Source: Bacteroides sp. (lineage in GTDB: Bacteria; Bacteroidota; Bacteroidia; Bacteroidales; Bacteroidaceae). From it: 64,000 nucleotides of DNA. The notes beneath the pieces were generated by a model that made no database searches, was not told the origin of the DNA, and saw only the letters and a list, made by a program, of their open reading frames with translations. The translations under genes and the position numbers were made by a program. The stretch is taken from positions 1 to 64,000 of the forward strand of contig JAJBTC010000196.1 of assembly GCA_020861095.1 (NCBI GenBank). The letters run 5' to 3'. Below are positions 55,748 to 64,000 of the stretch, piece after piece (position 1 is the stretch's first letter; the number at the start of each line of letters is the position of its first letter).

Positions 55748-57033
55748 TTGCCCAGTGTGGTGAGCCGCGTACTGTTGGAACCCTTGATGAGGATCGTGGA
55801 TCCGGTGAGTGGTTCCTGTCTGAGGTACTCCGCAAAAGTTGCCACATCCGGGAATCCTTCGAAGGGATGACGGACCTGATTGAATTCGTTCCCGATCAAT
55901 ATCACCCGCTGGAAACCAGAGGTGGAGAGCAGGTCTGCAATCTTCTGATGTTCCTGACGGCTTTCTTTGCCCAATTCTTTCATATCTCCCAGGATCACTA
56001 CTTTCTGAGGCGCTTCCATCTGGCGGAAATTGTCTAAAGCAGCCTGCATACTGGTGGGGTTGGCGTTGTAGGCATCCATGATGATCAGGTTGTGAGCCGT
56101 CTGGATCAGTTGGGAACGGTTGTTCGTAGGCTGGTATCCGGCAAGTGCCGTGTCAACCTCCGCAGCCGGAATACCGAAATAGAGTCCGACCGTGATAGCT
56201 GCCAGTGCATTGGGGAAATTATAGGAGCCGATCAGCTGGGTGGTTGTCGCATGAGTCGTTGTTTCTCCGGATTCTTTCCAGCAGAGAGACAGATAAGGGG
56301 AATTGCCCGTGATCTCTCCACAGACGAAACACTCCTGTGTGGTGCCATAGCGTACCAGAGAAAGGTCGTGTGCGATGTCTCTTAACAGCGGGTTGTCCTG
56401 ATGGATAAACACCACTCCTTCTTTTTTCCGGAGGTAGTCATACAGTTCGCCTTTTGTCCGGATCACTCCTTCCAGCGAACCGAATCCTTCGAGGTGTGCT
56501 TTGCCTATGTTGGTGATCAGACCGTAGTCCGGATCTGCTATCTCCGCGAGTTCCCTGATCTCTCCGGGATGGTTGGCACCCATTTCTATGACAGCCAGCG
56601 TATGTTCTTTTCTGAGCCGTAACAAGGTAAGCGGTACACCGATGTGATTGTTCAGGTTCCCTTCGGTGTATAATACCTGATGACGCCTGGCCAGTACGCC
56701 GGAGATCAACTCTTTCGTGGTGGTTTTTCCATTGGTCCCGGTGATGCCGATCACCGGTATAGCCATCTGCTGCCTGTGATAAGCAGCCAGTTGCTGGAGT
56801 GCCCGCAGGCAGTCATCCACCCGGATATACCTGCTATCCTCTGCCGGCTGGTAAGCCGGATTGTCTATGACGGCATACCTGCTTCCTTTATCTAATGCCT
56901 GTGAAGCATACTGATTCCCATCAAACGAGCTCCCCTTCAGGGCGAAAAAGAGAGAGTTTTCCGGACAATGACGACTGTCTGTGGTAACGGAACCGCATTG
57001 CAAAAAAACTTCGTAAAGAGAAGATAGATCCAT
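55738..57033 (-). CDS. murF: UDP-N-acetylmuramoyl-tripeptide-D-Ala-D-Ala ligase
   Basis: A 431-residue Mur ligase that adds D-Ala-D-Ala to the cytoplasmic peptidoglycan precursor. N-terminal substrate domain (SVTTDSRHCPENSLFFALKG); ATP-binding P-loop VIGITGTNGKTTTKELI near residue 95; central-domain motifs EMGANHPGEIRELA and LITNIGKAHLEGFG; C-terminal domain with DAYNANPTSMQAAL. It stands alone, away from the dcw cluster, as is common in Bacteroidetes. A TATATTTG box is about 25 bp upstream. Confidence 0.96.
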   Translation of the reverse strand: MDLSSLYEVFLQCGSVTTDSRHCPENSLFFALKGSSFDGNQYASQALDKGSRYAVIDNPAYQPAEDSRYIRVDDCLRALQQLAAYHRQQMAIPVIGITGTNGKTTTKELISGVLARRHQVLYTEGNLNNHIGVPLTLLRLRKEHTLAVIEMGANHPGEIRELAEIADPDYGLITNIGKAHLEGFGSLEGVIRTKGELYDYLRKKEGVVFIHQDNPLLRDIAHDLSLVRYGTTQECFVCGEITGNSPYLSLCWKESGETTTHATTTQLIGSYNFPNALAAITVGLYFGIPAAEVDTALAGYQPTNNRSQLIQTAHNLIIMDAYNANPTSMQAALDNFRQMEAPQKVVILGDMKELGKESRQEHQKIADLLSTSGFQRVILIGNEFNQVRHPFEGFPDVATFAEYLRQEPLTGSTILIKGSNSTRLTTLGNQL

Positions 57034-57057
57034 AGAGGCTCATTCTTTAAATAATGG

Positions 57058-57065
57058 CAAATATA
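57058..57065 (-). promoter_or_regulatory. -7 promoter box of murF
   Basis: TATATTTG on the minus strand fits TAnnTTTG. Confidence 0.5.
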
Positions 57066-57163
57066 AAGCATTCTGTTGGAAAAAGGAATCGTTTTCTGAG
57101 GTTTGATCCCCTGAATGTCTGTAAAAAAGCCCCGGATTGTGAGTGAACTGAATATTTTTTGTT

Positions 57164-57171
57164 TATTTTTG
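57164..57171 (+). promoter_or_regulatory. -7 promoter box of folP
   Basis: TATTTTTG lies 24 bp before the folP ATG at 57196, inside the longer ORF. Confidence 0.5.
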
Positions 57172-57195
57172 CGTCAGACTATACCGACGATATAT

Positions 57196-58050
57196 ATGAA
57201 TCCCGAACAATCCCTCTTCATCAATGTAAACGGTTCTTTGCTGGATCTTTCTACTCCTCAGGTGATGGGGATCTTGAATGTGACCCCTGATTCCTTTTTC
57301 GCGGGGAGTCGTATGCAGACTGAACACGAGATTGCCGACAGGGTAGAGCAGATCCTGGCCCAGGGAGGAAGTATCATTGATGTGGGAGCCTACTCTTCCC
57401 GGCCCGCGGCGGAACACATTTCCGCGGAAGAGGAGAGGAAACGTTTGCAGGTTGGCCTGGAGGTGATCCGTAGAGATCATCCGGAAGCGATCGTATCGGT
57501 AGATACGTTCCGGGCGGAGGTCGCCGAATGGTGTGTCAGGGAATATCAGGTAGCCATCATCAATGATATATCGGGTGGAGAAATGGACGCTCGTATGTTT
57601 GAAACGGTGGCCCGGCTGAATGTCCCTTATATCCTGATGCACATGAAAGGCACTCCACAGACGATGCAGCAGGAACCTTACTATGAGAATGTAGTGAAAG
57701 AGGTGTTTCTGTATCTGGCCGGAAAGATAGATGAACTTCAGCAGCTGGGTGTAAAAGACATTATTATCGATCCCGGGTTCGGCTTTGGAAAAACGGTGGA
57801 CCATAACTATGCCCTGATGAATTATCTGGAAGATTTTCATCTGTTTGATCTGCCATTGCTGGTAGGTGTTTCCCGGAAATCCATGATCACCCGATTGCTG
57901 GAGACAGGGGCAGTGGATGCGTTGAACGGGACTACGGTATTGCATACGATCTCCCTGATGAAAGGAGCGCATATATTGCGGGTACATGATGTGAAAGAGG
58001 CTGTAGAAGCAGTGAAGATCGTAGGGAAGGTACGATCAACTTTTTCGTGA
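57196..58050 (+). CDS. folP: Dihydropteroate synthase
   Basis: A 284-residue TIM-barrel enzyme joining p-aminobenzoate to dihydropterin pyrophosphate; it is the sulfonamide target. Motifs: MGILNVTPDSFFAGSR near residue 22, VGAYSSRPAAEH near 62, DTFRAEVAEW, NDISGGEMD, MHMKGTPQTMQ and IIDPGFGFGKTVDHNY, then LLVGVSRKSMI. The ORF track start at 57115 precedes a promoter box; ATG 57196 is used. It is followed after 51 bp by cdaA, a pairing typical of Bacteroidetes. Confidence 0.97.
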   Translation: MNPEQSLFINVNGSLLDLSTPQVMGILNVTPDSFFAGSRMQTEHEIADRVEQILAQGGSIIDVGAYSSRPAAEHISAEEERKRLQVGLEVIRRDHPEAIVSVDTFRAEVAEWCVREYQVAIINDISGGEMDARMFETVARLNVPYILMHMKGTPQTMQQEPYYENVVKEVFLYLAGKIDELQQLGVKDIIIDPGFGFGKTVDHNYALMNYLEDFHLFDLPLLVGVSRKSMITRLLETGAVDALNGTTVLHTISLMKGAHILRVHDVKEAVEAVKIVGKVRSTFS

Positions 58051-58101
58051 AGTCACGGTGAGAGTGAAATTTAATTTTAAAATAATAGAGTTTATAAGAA
58101 C

Positions 58102-58869
58102 GTGTTTATTAGTTTTGGTATAAAAGATTTTATCGATATCCTGCTGGTCGCCTTGTTGCTTTTCTATACGTATAAGTTGATGAAGGTGTCCGGTTCGATC
58201 AATATATTTACCGGGATCCTGGTTTTTATATTGTTGTGGCTGATCGTCTCTCAGGTATTGGAAATGCGTTTGCTGGGCTCCATATTCGATCAGTTGGTGC
58301 AGGTAGGTGTACTGGCCCTCATTATTCTTTTCCAGGATGAGATCCGGCGTTTCTTAGTGACACTGGGTACACACAGACATGCCAGTGCGCTGATACGCTT
58401 TTTCACAGGGAATAAAAAGCAGAAGGTAGCCAATGAAGATATCATGCCGGTAGTAATGGCCTGCCTGAGTATGTCTAAACAAAAAACAGGAGCGCTGATC
58501 GTGATCGAGAATCAGCTCCCGCTGGATGAGGTGATACGCACCGGTGAGGTGATTGACGCGGATATCAATCAGCGACTGATCGAAAATATTTTTTTTAAGA
58601 ACAGTCCGTTGCACGACGGGGCTATGGTGATCAGGAAAAAACGGATCAAGGCAGCCGGGTGCATCCTGCCGGTTTCGCACAACCTGAATATCCCCAAGGG
58701 ACTCGGATTGCGACACAGGGCGGCTATGGGTATCTCCCAGGAGTCGGATGCTTACGCCATCATTGTATCCGAAGAGACGGGATCTATTTCGGTGGCATAC
58801 CAGGGACAATTTCACCTGCGGCTGAATGCCAAAGAATTGGAAAGTATCCTGACGGAACAACAGAATTGA
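58102..58869 (+). CDS. cdaA: Diadenylate cyclase, CdaA type
   Basis: A 255-residue membrane enzyme making cyclic di-AMP. Three N-terminal hydrophobic segments (residues ~8-75, DILLVALLLFYTYKLM and LVQVGVLALIILFQDEIRRF) lead to a DAC domain. The catalytic DGA motif is in NSPLHDGAMVIRKKR near 170 and the GLGLRHRAAMGISQESD nucleotide motif is near 205. The start is GTG at 58102; no in-frame ATG exists upstream, and the next internal ATG would remove the first membrane helix. The usual CdaR and GlmM neighbours are absent, as is usual here. Confidence 0.94.
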   Translation: MFISFGIKDFIDILLVALLLFYTYKLMKVSGSINIFTGILVFILLWLIVSQVLEMRLLGSIFDQLVQVGVLALIILFQDEIRRFLVTLGTHRHASALIRFFTGNKKQKVANEDIMPVVMACLSMSKQKTGALIVIENQLPLDEVIRTGEVIDADINQRLIENIFFKNSPLHDGAMVIRKKRIKAAGCILPVSHNLNIPKGLGLRHRAAMGISQESDAYAIIVSEETGSISVAYQGQFHLRLNAKELESILTEQQN

Positions 58870-58921
58870 TCCTTTGTGTGAATTACACAAAACACATAAT
58901 TAATTAATTATTTAATCGGAT

Positions 58922-60460
58922 ATGGATAGACGAAGTTTTCTAAGAACCGGAGGGATGGCCCTGTTGGGCTCAGTAGCGGCTTCTTCCTTCGCTACCCCGA
59001 CAGCAGTCAGGGGGGCATTGGGAGGTGGGGATCCACAAGGGCAGGTGGCTTCCGCGCTGGCTCATTTCGTAGTGACCGAAGAGCAATTGCGTAAAGTACT
59101 TGCTGCCGCATTGGAAAAAGGAGCGGATTACGCCGATCTCTTTTTTGAGCATACATTTAACAACCACATCGGTCTGCAGGACGGTGCGGTAAATCGTTCT
59201 TCCTCGAATATCGACTTTGGAATGGGAGTCCGTGTGCTTGCCGGAGACCAGAGTGGATATGCCTATGTAGAAAGTGTCTCATTGGACGAGATGGTGCGGG
59301 CAGCCCGTACGGCCGCTCGTATTGCTACCGGCAGTCAGAGCAGCATCCCTGCCGCATTGACAGAGAAACCGATCTCTAAAAGTTATTATTCGGTAGTTAC
59401 ACCCTGGGATGAGGTGATCCTGAAAGATAAGATGCCCTATCTGCAACGGCTCAATGATCAGATCTTTGACATGGACAGACGTGTGGAGAAAGTGTCGGCT
59501 TCACTGAGCGACTCTACTTCTCATATCCTTTTCTGCAATTCGGAAGGTGTTGTTTATTACGACTACCGTCCGATGGTGATCCTGGGCACTTCATGTACCA
59601 TGCAGGAGAATGGGAAATACGAGAACAGCGGCTCGGCCCGCGCCTATCGCAAAGGATATGAATTCCTGACTGACGATATCGTAGATATTCTCGCGCGGGA
59701 AGCGGTGGATAATACAGCTATCCTTTTCCAGGCAGTGAAACCCAAAGGCGGTGAAATGCCGGTGGTCATGGGTGCCGGAGGATCGGGTATCCTGCTGCAC
59801 GAAGCGATCGGCCATGCGTTTGAGGCGGACTTTAACCGTAAGAATGTCTCTATCTTCTCCGATATGCTCGATACAAAGATCTGTAATGAGAACATTACCG
59901 TCATAGATGATGGTACCATACCTTTCAACCGGGGCTCGGTCAATGTGGACGACGAAGGTACGGAAGGACAGAAAACGTACATTGTAAAGGACGGTATACT
60001 GACCAGTTTCCTGCACGACCGCATCAGCGCGCAACATTATGGCATCGCCTCTACCGGAAACGGACGTCGCGAATCATTCCGCCACGTACCTATCCCACGT
60101 ATGCGCGCTACGTATATGGAACCGGGAAATATGAGGGAAGAAGATATCATCGCTTCGGTAGATAGAGGTATTTTTGTAGACAAATTTACCAATGGTCAGG
60201 TACAGATCGGTGCTGGAGATTTTACCTTCTTCGTGAAATCGGGTTATCTGATCGAGAATGGTAAACTGACCCAGCCTGTCAAGGATATCAATATCATTGG
60301 TAACGGACCGCAGGCACTGGCGGATATCACGATGGTAGCGAATAACGATAAGATCGACAACGGTTCCTGGACCTGCGGAAAGGACGGACAAAGCTGTCCG
60401 GTTACCTGTGGCATGCCATCGGCCCTGGTCAGCAAACTTACAGTTGGTGGAGAGAGTTAA
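58922..60460 (+). CDS. tldD: TldD metallopeptidase with twin-arginine signal
   Basis: A 512-residue zinc metalloprotease. The active-site motif LLHEAIGHAFEADF (HExxxH) lies near residue 290. The N-terminus MDRRSFLRTGGMALLGSVAA is a twin-arginine (Tat) signal with an RRSFLR box and hydrophobic stretch, then ASSFATPTAV. Most characterised TldD proteins are cytosolic and work with TldE on microcins, antitoxins or RiPP precursors. Here export is predicted for this subunit only. It is 30 bp upstream of tldE. Tat genes are not in the window. Confidence 0.93.
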   Translation: MDRRSFLRTGGMALLGSVAASSFATPTAVRGALGGGDPQGQVASALAHFVVTEEQLRKVLAAALEKGADYADLFFEHTFNNHIGLQDGAVNRSSSNIDFGMGVRVLAGDQSGYAYVESVSLDEMVRAARTAARIATGSQSSIPAALTEKPISKSYYSVVTPWDEVILKDKMPYLQRLNDQIFDMDRRVEKVSASLSDSTSHILFCNSEGVVYYDYRPMVILGTSCTMQENGKYENSGSARAYRKGYEFLTDDIVDILAREAVDNTAILFQAVKPKGGEMPVVMGAGGSGILLHEAIGHAFEADFNRKNVSIFSDMLDTKICNENITVIDDGTIPFNRGSVNVDDEGTEGQKTYIVKDGILTSFLHDRISAQHYGIASTGNGRRESFRHVPIPRMRATYMEPGNMREEDIIASVDRGIFVDKFTNGQVQIGAGDFTFFVKSGYLIENGKLTQPVKDINIIGNGPQALADITMVANNDKIDNGSWTCGKDGQSCPVTCGMPSALVSKLTVGGES

Positions 60461-60489
60461 TAAACACGAACAGCTAAGAATCAAGAACT

Positions 60490-61809
60490 ATGATATCAGA
60501 TAGTAACAAGAAACTGGCACAATGGGCCATGGATTATGCCCAGAAAAACGGTTGCCAGGCATCCAGGGTCACTTTGCATTCCGGTTCGAATACTTCGTTC
60601 GAATTGCGTGATGCTAAAATGGACAGACTGAAGCAGTCTGCGGAAAACAGATTGAGCATACAGTTGTTTGTCGATGGCAGATACGGAAGCTACTCCACCA
60701 ATCGTTTAGACAAAAAAGAGTTGGAATCATTTATCCGGAACGGAATAGATGCTACCCGTTATCTGGCGGAAGACCCGGCGCGGGTGCTTCCGGATGCGGC
60801 ACGCTATTACAAAGGAGGGAAGCCTGATCTGCAATTGCTCGACCCGAAACTCAATGTTATAGAGCCCGACGATAAGGTCGCACTGGCACGCGCCGTCGGA
60901 GAGGAAGCGTTGGGGAAAGACCCCCGTATCCTCTCGGTGGAGTCTTCTTACAGCGACGGGGAGAACTTTTCTTACCGCTTAGCCAGCAATGGTTTCGAGG
61001 GGGAATCTCAGAACTCCTGGTTTTCTCTGGTGGCCAGTGTGAGCATCAAAGGGGATGGCGATGCCCGCCCTTCCTCGTATTGGTACGATTCTTCTCTGTA
61101 CTATGACAAATTGGTGAGAGAAGGTATCGGAGAGAAAGCATTGGAACGTGTACTGCGTAAACTCGGTCAGCAGAAAATAGCATCCGGTAAGTACACCATG
61201 GTATTGGATCCGACAGTTTCCAGCCGTATGGTAAGCCCGATGATCGGTGCTTTGTACGGAAGTGCTTTGCAACAAAAGAATTCTTTCCTTCTGGATAAAA
61301 TGGGTGAGACGGTAGGTAGCAGTCTGTTTACTCTTATGGACGAACCCCATCTGATCCAGGCTTCCGGTGCCCGTTATTTCGACTCGGAAGGGGTTGCTAC
61401 AGAAAGAAGACCCGTGTTTGAGAACGGTGTGTTGAGAACCTATTATATAGATACCTACAGTGGTCAGAAAATGGGTGTTGAACCTACCATTTCTAATCCT
61501 TCTATATTGGTACTTCAACCTGGGAGCAAGGATGTGGACGGAATGGTTGCTGATGTGGACCGGGGTATCTTAGTGACCGGTTTCAATGGAGGTAACTGCA
61601 ACAATACTACCGGAGATTTCTCTTACGGGATCGAAGGTTTCCTGATCGAGAATGGAAAGCTGACACAGCCGATATCCGAAATGAATATCACAGGAAATAT
61701 GATCACTCTCTGGCAGTCTCTGGTAGGTGTGGGGAATGATGCCCGCTTGTCTTCTTCGTGGAGAATACCTTCCCTGGCATTTGAGGGAGTGGATTTCAGC
61801 GGACTTTAA
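60490..61809 (+). CDS. TldE/PmbA family protein
   Basis: A 439-residue partner of TldD that lacks the HExxxH zinc motif, as expected for the TldE/PmbA subunit. N-terminal MISDSNKKLAQWAMDYAQKN, no export signal. The C-terminal region DRGILVTGFNGGNCNNTTGDFSYGIEGFL is the family hallmark. Heterodimer with the upstream TldD is likely. Followed by a hairpin terminator. Confidence 0.93.
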   Translation: MISDSNKKLAQWAMDYAQKNGCQASRVTLHSGSNTSFELRDAKMDRLKQSAENRLSIQLFVDGRYGSYSTNRLDKKELESFIRNGIDATRYLAEDPARVLPDAARYYKGGKPDLQLLDPKLNVIEPDDKVALARAVGEEALGKDPRILSVESSYSDGENFSYRLASNGFEGESQNSWFSLVASVSIKGDGDARPSSYWYDSSLYYDKLVREGIGEKALERVLRKLGQQKIASGKYTMVLDPTVSSRMVSPMIGALYGSALQQKNSFLLDKMGETVGSSLFTLMDEPHLIQASGARYFDSEGVATERRPVFENGVLRTYYIDTYSGQKMGVEPTISNPSILVLQPGSKDVDGMVADVDRGILVTGFNGGNCNNTTGDFSYGIEGFLIENGKLTQPISEMNITGNMITLWQSLVGVGNDARLSSSWRIPSLAFEGVDFSGL

Positions 61810-61832
61810 TAGAGACTTTATAACATTCGGAG

Positions 61833-61862
61833 AAGGTGATCCTGCAAAGGGTCACCTTTTTT
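61833..61862 (+). terminator. Terminator after the tldD-tldE pair
   Basis: Stem AAGGTGATCC / GGGTCACCTT with TTTTTT after it. Confidence 0.8.
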
Positions 61863-61915
61863 GCGGGTTCGCCTCATCCGTAACTAAAGAACAGATAATG
61901 TATGATGAGAGGTCG

Positions 61916-62929
61916 TCAGTTCAGCATGAGACTCATGTAGGGAGACAGCGGAGAAAGTATATGATCTGTGAGTCCGGCGACATCCATTTCTATATAAGTC
62001 GCGCCGTCTTTTACCTCCGAATAGATACATTCTCCCTTCCTGATCTGGTAATAACCACTGTTGGGCGGCAGTTGCGCATCCGTCAGATGAACATATAATT
62101 CTGCATGCGGATGGCAGGAAGCCCATACGGAGAGCACTTGTCGCGTATGGATGATCCGTGCCATTCCCAGCTTAAATGTGGAACATCCTTCGGATACCGG
62201 TTGTATTACGGTCAGGGAACCGCATGCGTTCTCCTGCCCTATGGCCGAAAGCAACAGCTCTTTTTCTTCCTGCGAATTTCCCAGGAGTTCTTTTACCTGC
62301 AACTTCCCCTTTTCTTTATAAATGATAGCTAAGGCTTTTATTTGTTTATCCTCACTCAGCCAGTAGACCCGCCCCTCTGCCAGGGACATATCTGCCAGCA
62401 CCACCGCAAAGTCTGCTTCCAGGTGCTGAACACAACAGGGACGCTCCAGCATCTTCAACCGGAAATAATCGTATACCTCCTCAACCAGGTCGGTGGTTGA
62501 ATGTATCTGGTAGGTAGTGGGTAAAAGGGCAGCCCCTGAAACGGGAACCGTACATTCCGAATAGTGGAAGACAGTGGAATATCCCAATCTGTTGTAATAG
62601 TCGAACAACCAGGGCTCAGCGGGGATAAGTGTACTGAACGCCACTTTCTGCTGATACATCCGTTCAAAAGACTGTGTCAGGAGTTCTTTCATAAAACCAT
62701 GACTGCGCTCTTCCGGATGGGTACAGGCGCCGGAAATATACGAGGTGTCAACGATCTGTTCACAAAATGTCATGGGATAAGGGATCATCTGCAGAGCGGA
62801 GACAACCTTCCCCTTTTCTCGTATAGCCAGATTGAGTTCTTCCCGGTAACGCAACGAGAAATACATATCCATAAACTCGTCGCTATCCGTAAAGCAGAGT
62901 TTCCACAGGTTTTTTACTTGTTCTTTCAT
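61916..62929 (-). CDS. GNAT-family acetyltransferase, Eis-like
   Basis: A 337-residue protein. N-terminal GNAT core (LAIREKGKVVSALQMIPYPM, then TSYISGACTHPEERSHGFMKEL) contains the acetyl-CoA loop, in which ERSHGF replaces the usual QxxGxG/A. A C-terminal half resembles sterol-carrier-like domains of Eis-type enzymes. The acceptor is not evident. It begins 4 bp after the DUF2156 gene ends, so the two are co-transcribed. Confidence 0.82.
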   Translation of the reverse strand: MKEQVKNLWKLCFTDSDEFMDMYFSLRYREELNLAIREKGKVVSALQMIPYPMTFCEQIVDTSYISGACTHPEERSHGFMKELLTQSFERMYQQKVAFSTLIPAEPWLFDYYNRLGYSTVFHYSECTVPVSGAALLPTTYQIHSTTDLVEEVYDYFRLKMLERPCCVQHLEADFAVVLADMSLAEGRVYWLSEDKQIKALAIIYKEKGKLQVKELLGNSQEEKELLLSAIGQENACGSLTVIQPVSEGCSTFKLGMARIIHTRQVLSVWASCHPHAELYVHLTDAQLPPNSGYYQIRKGECIYSEVKDGATYIEMDVAGLTDHILSPLSPYMSLMLN

Positions 62930-62933
62930 GCGA

Positions 62934-63833
62934 TCAGACGTCGGGATTCTTCAGAATAGCCATATATTTTTCCAGAATGGTGATGGGCTGGTAAGAGAGT
63001 TTGGCTTTTCGCAGGCCTTCCAGTCCCAGATCCTCCTCCCGGTTGATGTAAATATATTTTTCGGGAATACGGGACGCAAATTCCTGATTGATGGTGGCAT
63101 ACGCCCCATTCACACGGGTATCCGCTTTCTCTACATGCACTCCGAATGTTTCCTGGTTAATGGGCATTCCAAAGGTAAAGGCAACAATCTGATCTTCTAC
63201 ATACAGTACACCTCCCGTCAATCCCAATGCTTCAAAGTTTCTCAATGCGTACCGGACTGCCCGGCGTTCGTAGGCTGTACCGTTTTCCTGATTGCAATCG
63301 TTCACACGGCACCATTCATCTTCCAGTTCCAGGCAGGCAGGGATATGTTGGGGCATAAGCAGTTCGTAGTGAGAATTGTATTCTTTACGGAACTTGTTGA
63401 TGTGGTTGCGTTTGGACTGGAATTTCTTTCCTTTAAGTTCAGCTAAGTCTGTCCGCAGGTAGATGTAATCCGCATAATCCCGGTCGGCAGAGAATTCAAA
63501 CTCTCCCGGCATACACTGTTCGATCTGTGCCACGCATTCCGAACAAACCCCTAACAGACAGAAGAGTTGTCCTTCCTTGCGGGCATCTTCTCTTAATTGG
63601 ATGAGAACAGATTTCAGATCTCCTTCACCTACAGGAAGCATATACGCAAGTCGTTCATCTGTCCAGAATTTGAAGATGAGAAAATCTTCAATTACTGCCA
63701 GTTGGGTTTTATATAAAAACTTCCAACTGCACAGATTGGAGAAGGAAAGATCGCAGTTGCGTCTTTTGCTTTTCATGGTAAAAGACGTAACAAGTTCTTT
63801 GTCCTGTATGGTAAGTTCTTTAAAATCAATCAT
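62934..63833 (-). CDS. DUF2156-family protein (phosphatidylglycerol lysyltransferase-like)
   Basis: A 299-residue soluble protein of the DUF2156 (LPG_synthase_C) family: LSFSNLCSWKFLYKTQLAVI near residue 30, ELKGKKFQSKRNHINKFRKEYNSH in mid-protein and the C-terminal EDLGLEGLRKAKLSYQPIT. The related MprF domain transfers aminoacyl groups to phosphatidylglycerol, but MprF's membrane flippase half is absent. The acceptor is therefore unclear. Start at 63833 gives MIDFKELTIQDK; a TATTTTTG box is 35 bp upstream. The remaining 130 bp to the window edge hold no gene. Confidence 0.87.
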   Translation of the reverse strand: MIDFKELTIQDKELVTSFTMKSKRRNCDLSFSNLCSWKFLYKTQLAVIEDFLIFKFWTDERLAYMLPVGEGDLKSVLIQLREDARKEGQLFCLLGVCSECVAQIEQCMPGEFEFSADRDYADYIYLRTDLAELKGKKFQSKRNHINKFRKEYNSHYELLMPQHIPACLELEDEWCRVNDCNQENGTAYERRAVRYALRNFEALGLTGGVLYVEDQIVAFTFGMPINQETFGVHVEKADTRVNGAYATINQEFASRIPEKYIYINREEDLGLEGLRKAKLSYQPITILEKYMAILKNPDV

Positions 63834-63867
63834 ATTTACGGGTTCACAAGATGTGTCAGAGAGTTAA

Positions 63868-63875
63868 CAAAAATA
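63868..63875 (-). promoter_or_regulatory. -7 promoter box of the DUF2156-GNAT pair
   Basis: TATTTTTG on the minus strand fits TAnnTTTG. Confidence 0.5.
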
Positions 63876-64000
63876 CAAAGTTTTTGTTAGAGCTGAAGAC
63901 AAGAATGAACTTTAGAGATGTTAAAAAAGAGAAACGAATTAAATTCCATTGCTTATCTGTGAAAAATATCCTGTAGACTGTGAATTGGGACAAAAGGTGA

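Overview
The window comes from a Bacteroidota chromosome, most likely order Bacteroidales and close to Parabacteroides/Tannerellaceae. The genus is inferred from gene content only. Supporting signs are two SusC/SusD outer-membrane uptake loci, the FecR and ECF-sigma pair, a long three-domain IspG, the folP-cdaA pair, TldD/TldE, and many promoters with the Bacteroidetes -7 box TAnnTTTG in place of an E. coli-type -10 box.

Layout. 1-1876: 3' part of topA (minus strand). 1877-3170: gene-free mosaic of short palindromic repeats. 3171-7857: a TPR protein overlapping an outer-membrane barrel protein. 8662-9189: NUDIX hydrolase. 9646-18698: uptake locus 1, with a DUF6377-type regulator (frameshifted), SusC, SusD (in-frame amber stop) and an alkaline phosphatase. 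18935-22030: inositol-monophosphatase-like enzyme, ComF and a small lipoprotein. 22288-32936: uptake locus 2, with ECF sigma, FecR, STN-bearing SusC, SusD, a DUF4623-like lipoprotein and a GHL10/DUF187 glycoside-hydrolase-like lipoprotein. 33912-34865: DUF6624-type protein. 34991-37643: two identical tRNA-Asn genes bracketing about 2.5 kb. That segment holds a SymE-like toxin gene behind a long structured leader, a 22-bp tandem array and inverted copies of a ~50-bp sequence. From 37720 on the genes are mostly housekeeping: PfkB kinase, S41 protease, secreted esterase, an rpoN-PAP2-gcvH-purE-ispG series, aminopeptidase P, Na+/H+ antiporter, TcdA, LolD, a helix-hairpin-helix protein, an SNF-family transporter, VanZ (frameshifted), murF, folP, cdaA, tldD/tldE, a GNAT protein and a DUF2156 protein.

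Intergenic DNA is unusually rich in dispersed repeats. R1 is a ~24-bp palindrome (GTAGAGACGCACGGCGTGCG...) with an extended arm, often in facing pairs. R2 is heptamer runs of CGTAAAT at gene ends, where several stop codons are the first bases of the run. R3 is a motif of the type GACCGTTGGTTGACTGCGTC. R4 is a 250-300 bp palindromic MITE-like element. Others are 14-bp and 22-bp tandem arrays. They also lie between consecutive genes of apparent operons.

Three genes are broken: susD (TAG), the DUF6377 regulator (G7 run) and vanZ (G8 run). Read errors, decay and phase variation all fit the sequence, and raw reads would decide. The strongest candidate for something undescribed is the SymE-like gene and its leader. 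The leader has three mutually complementary arms, so it could switch between alternative folds just upstream of the GTG start.
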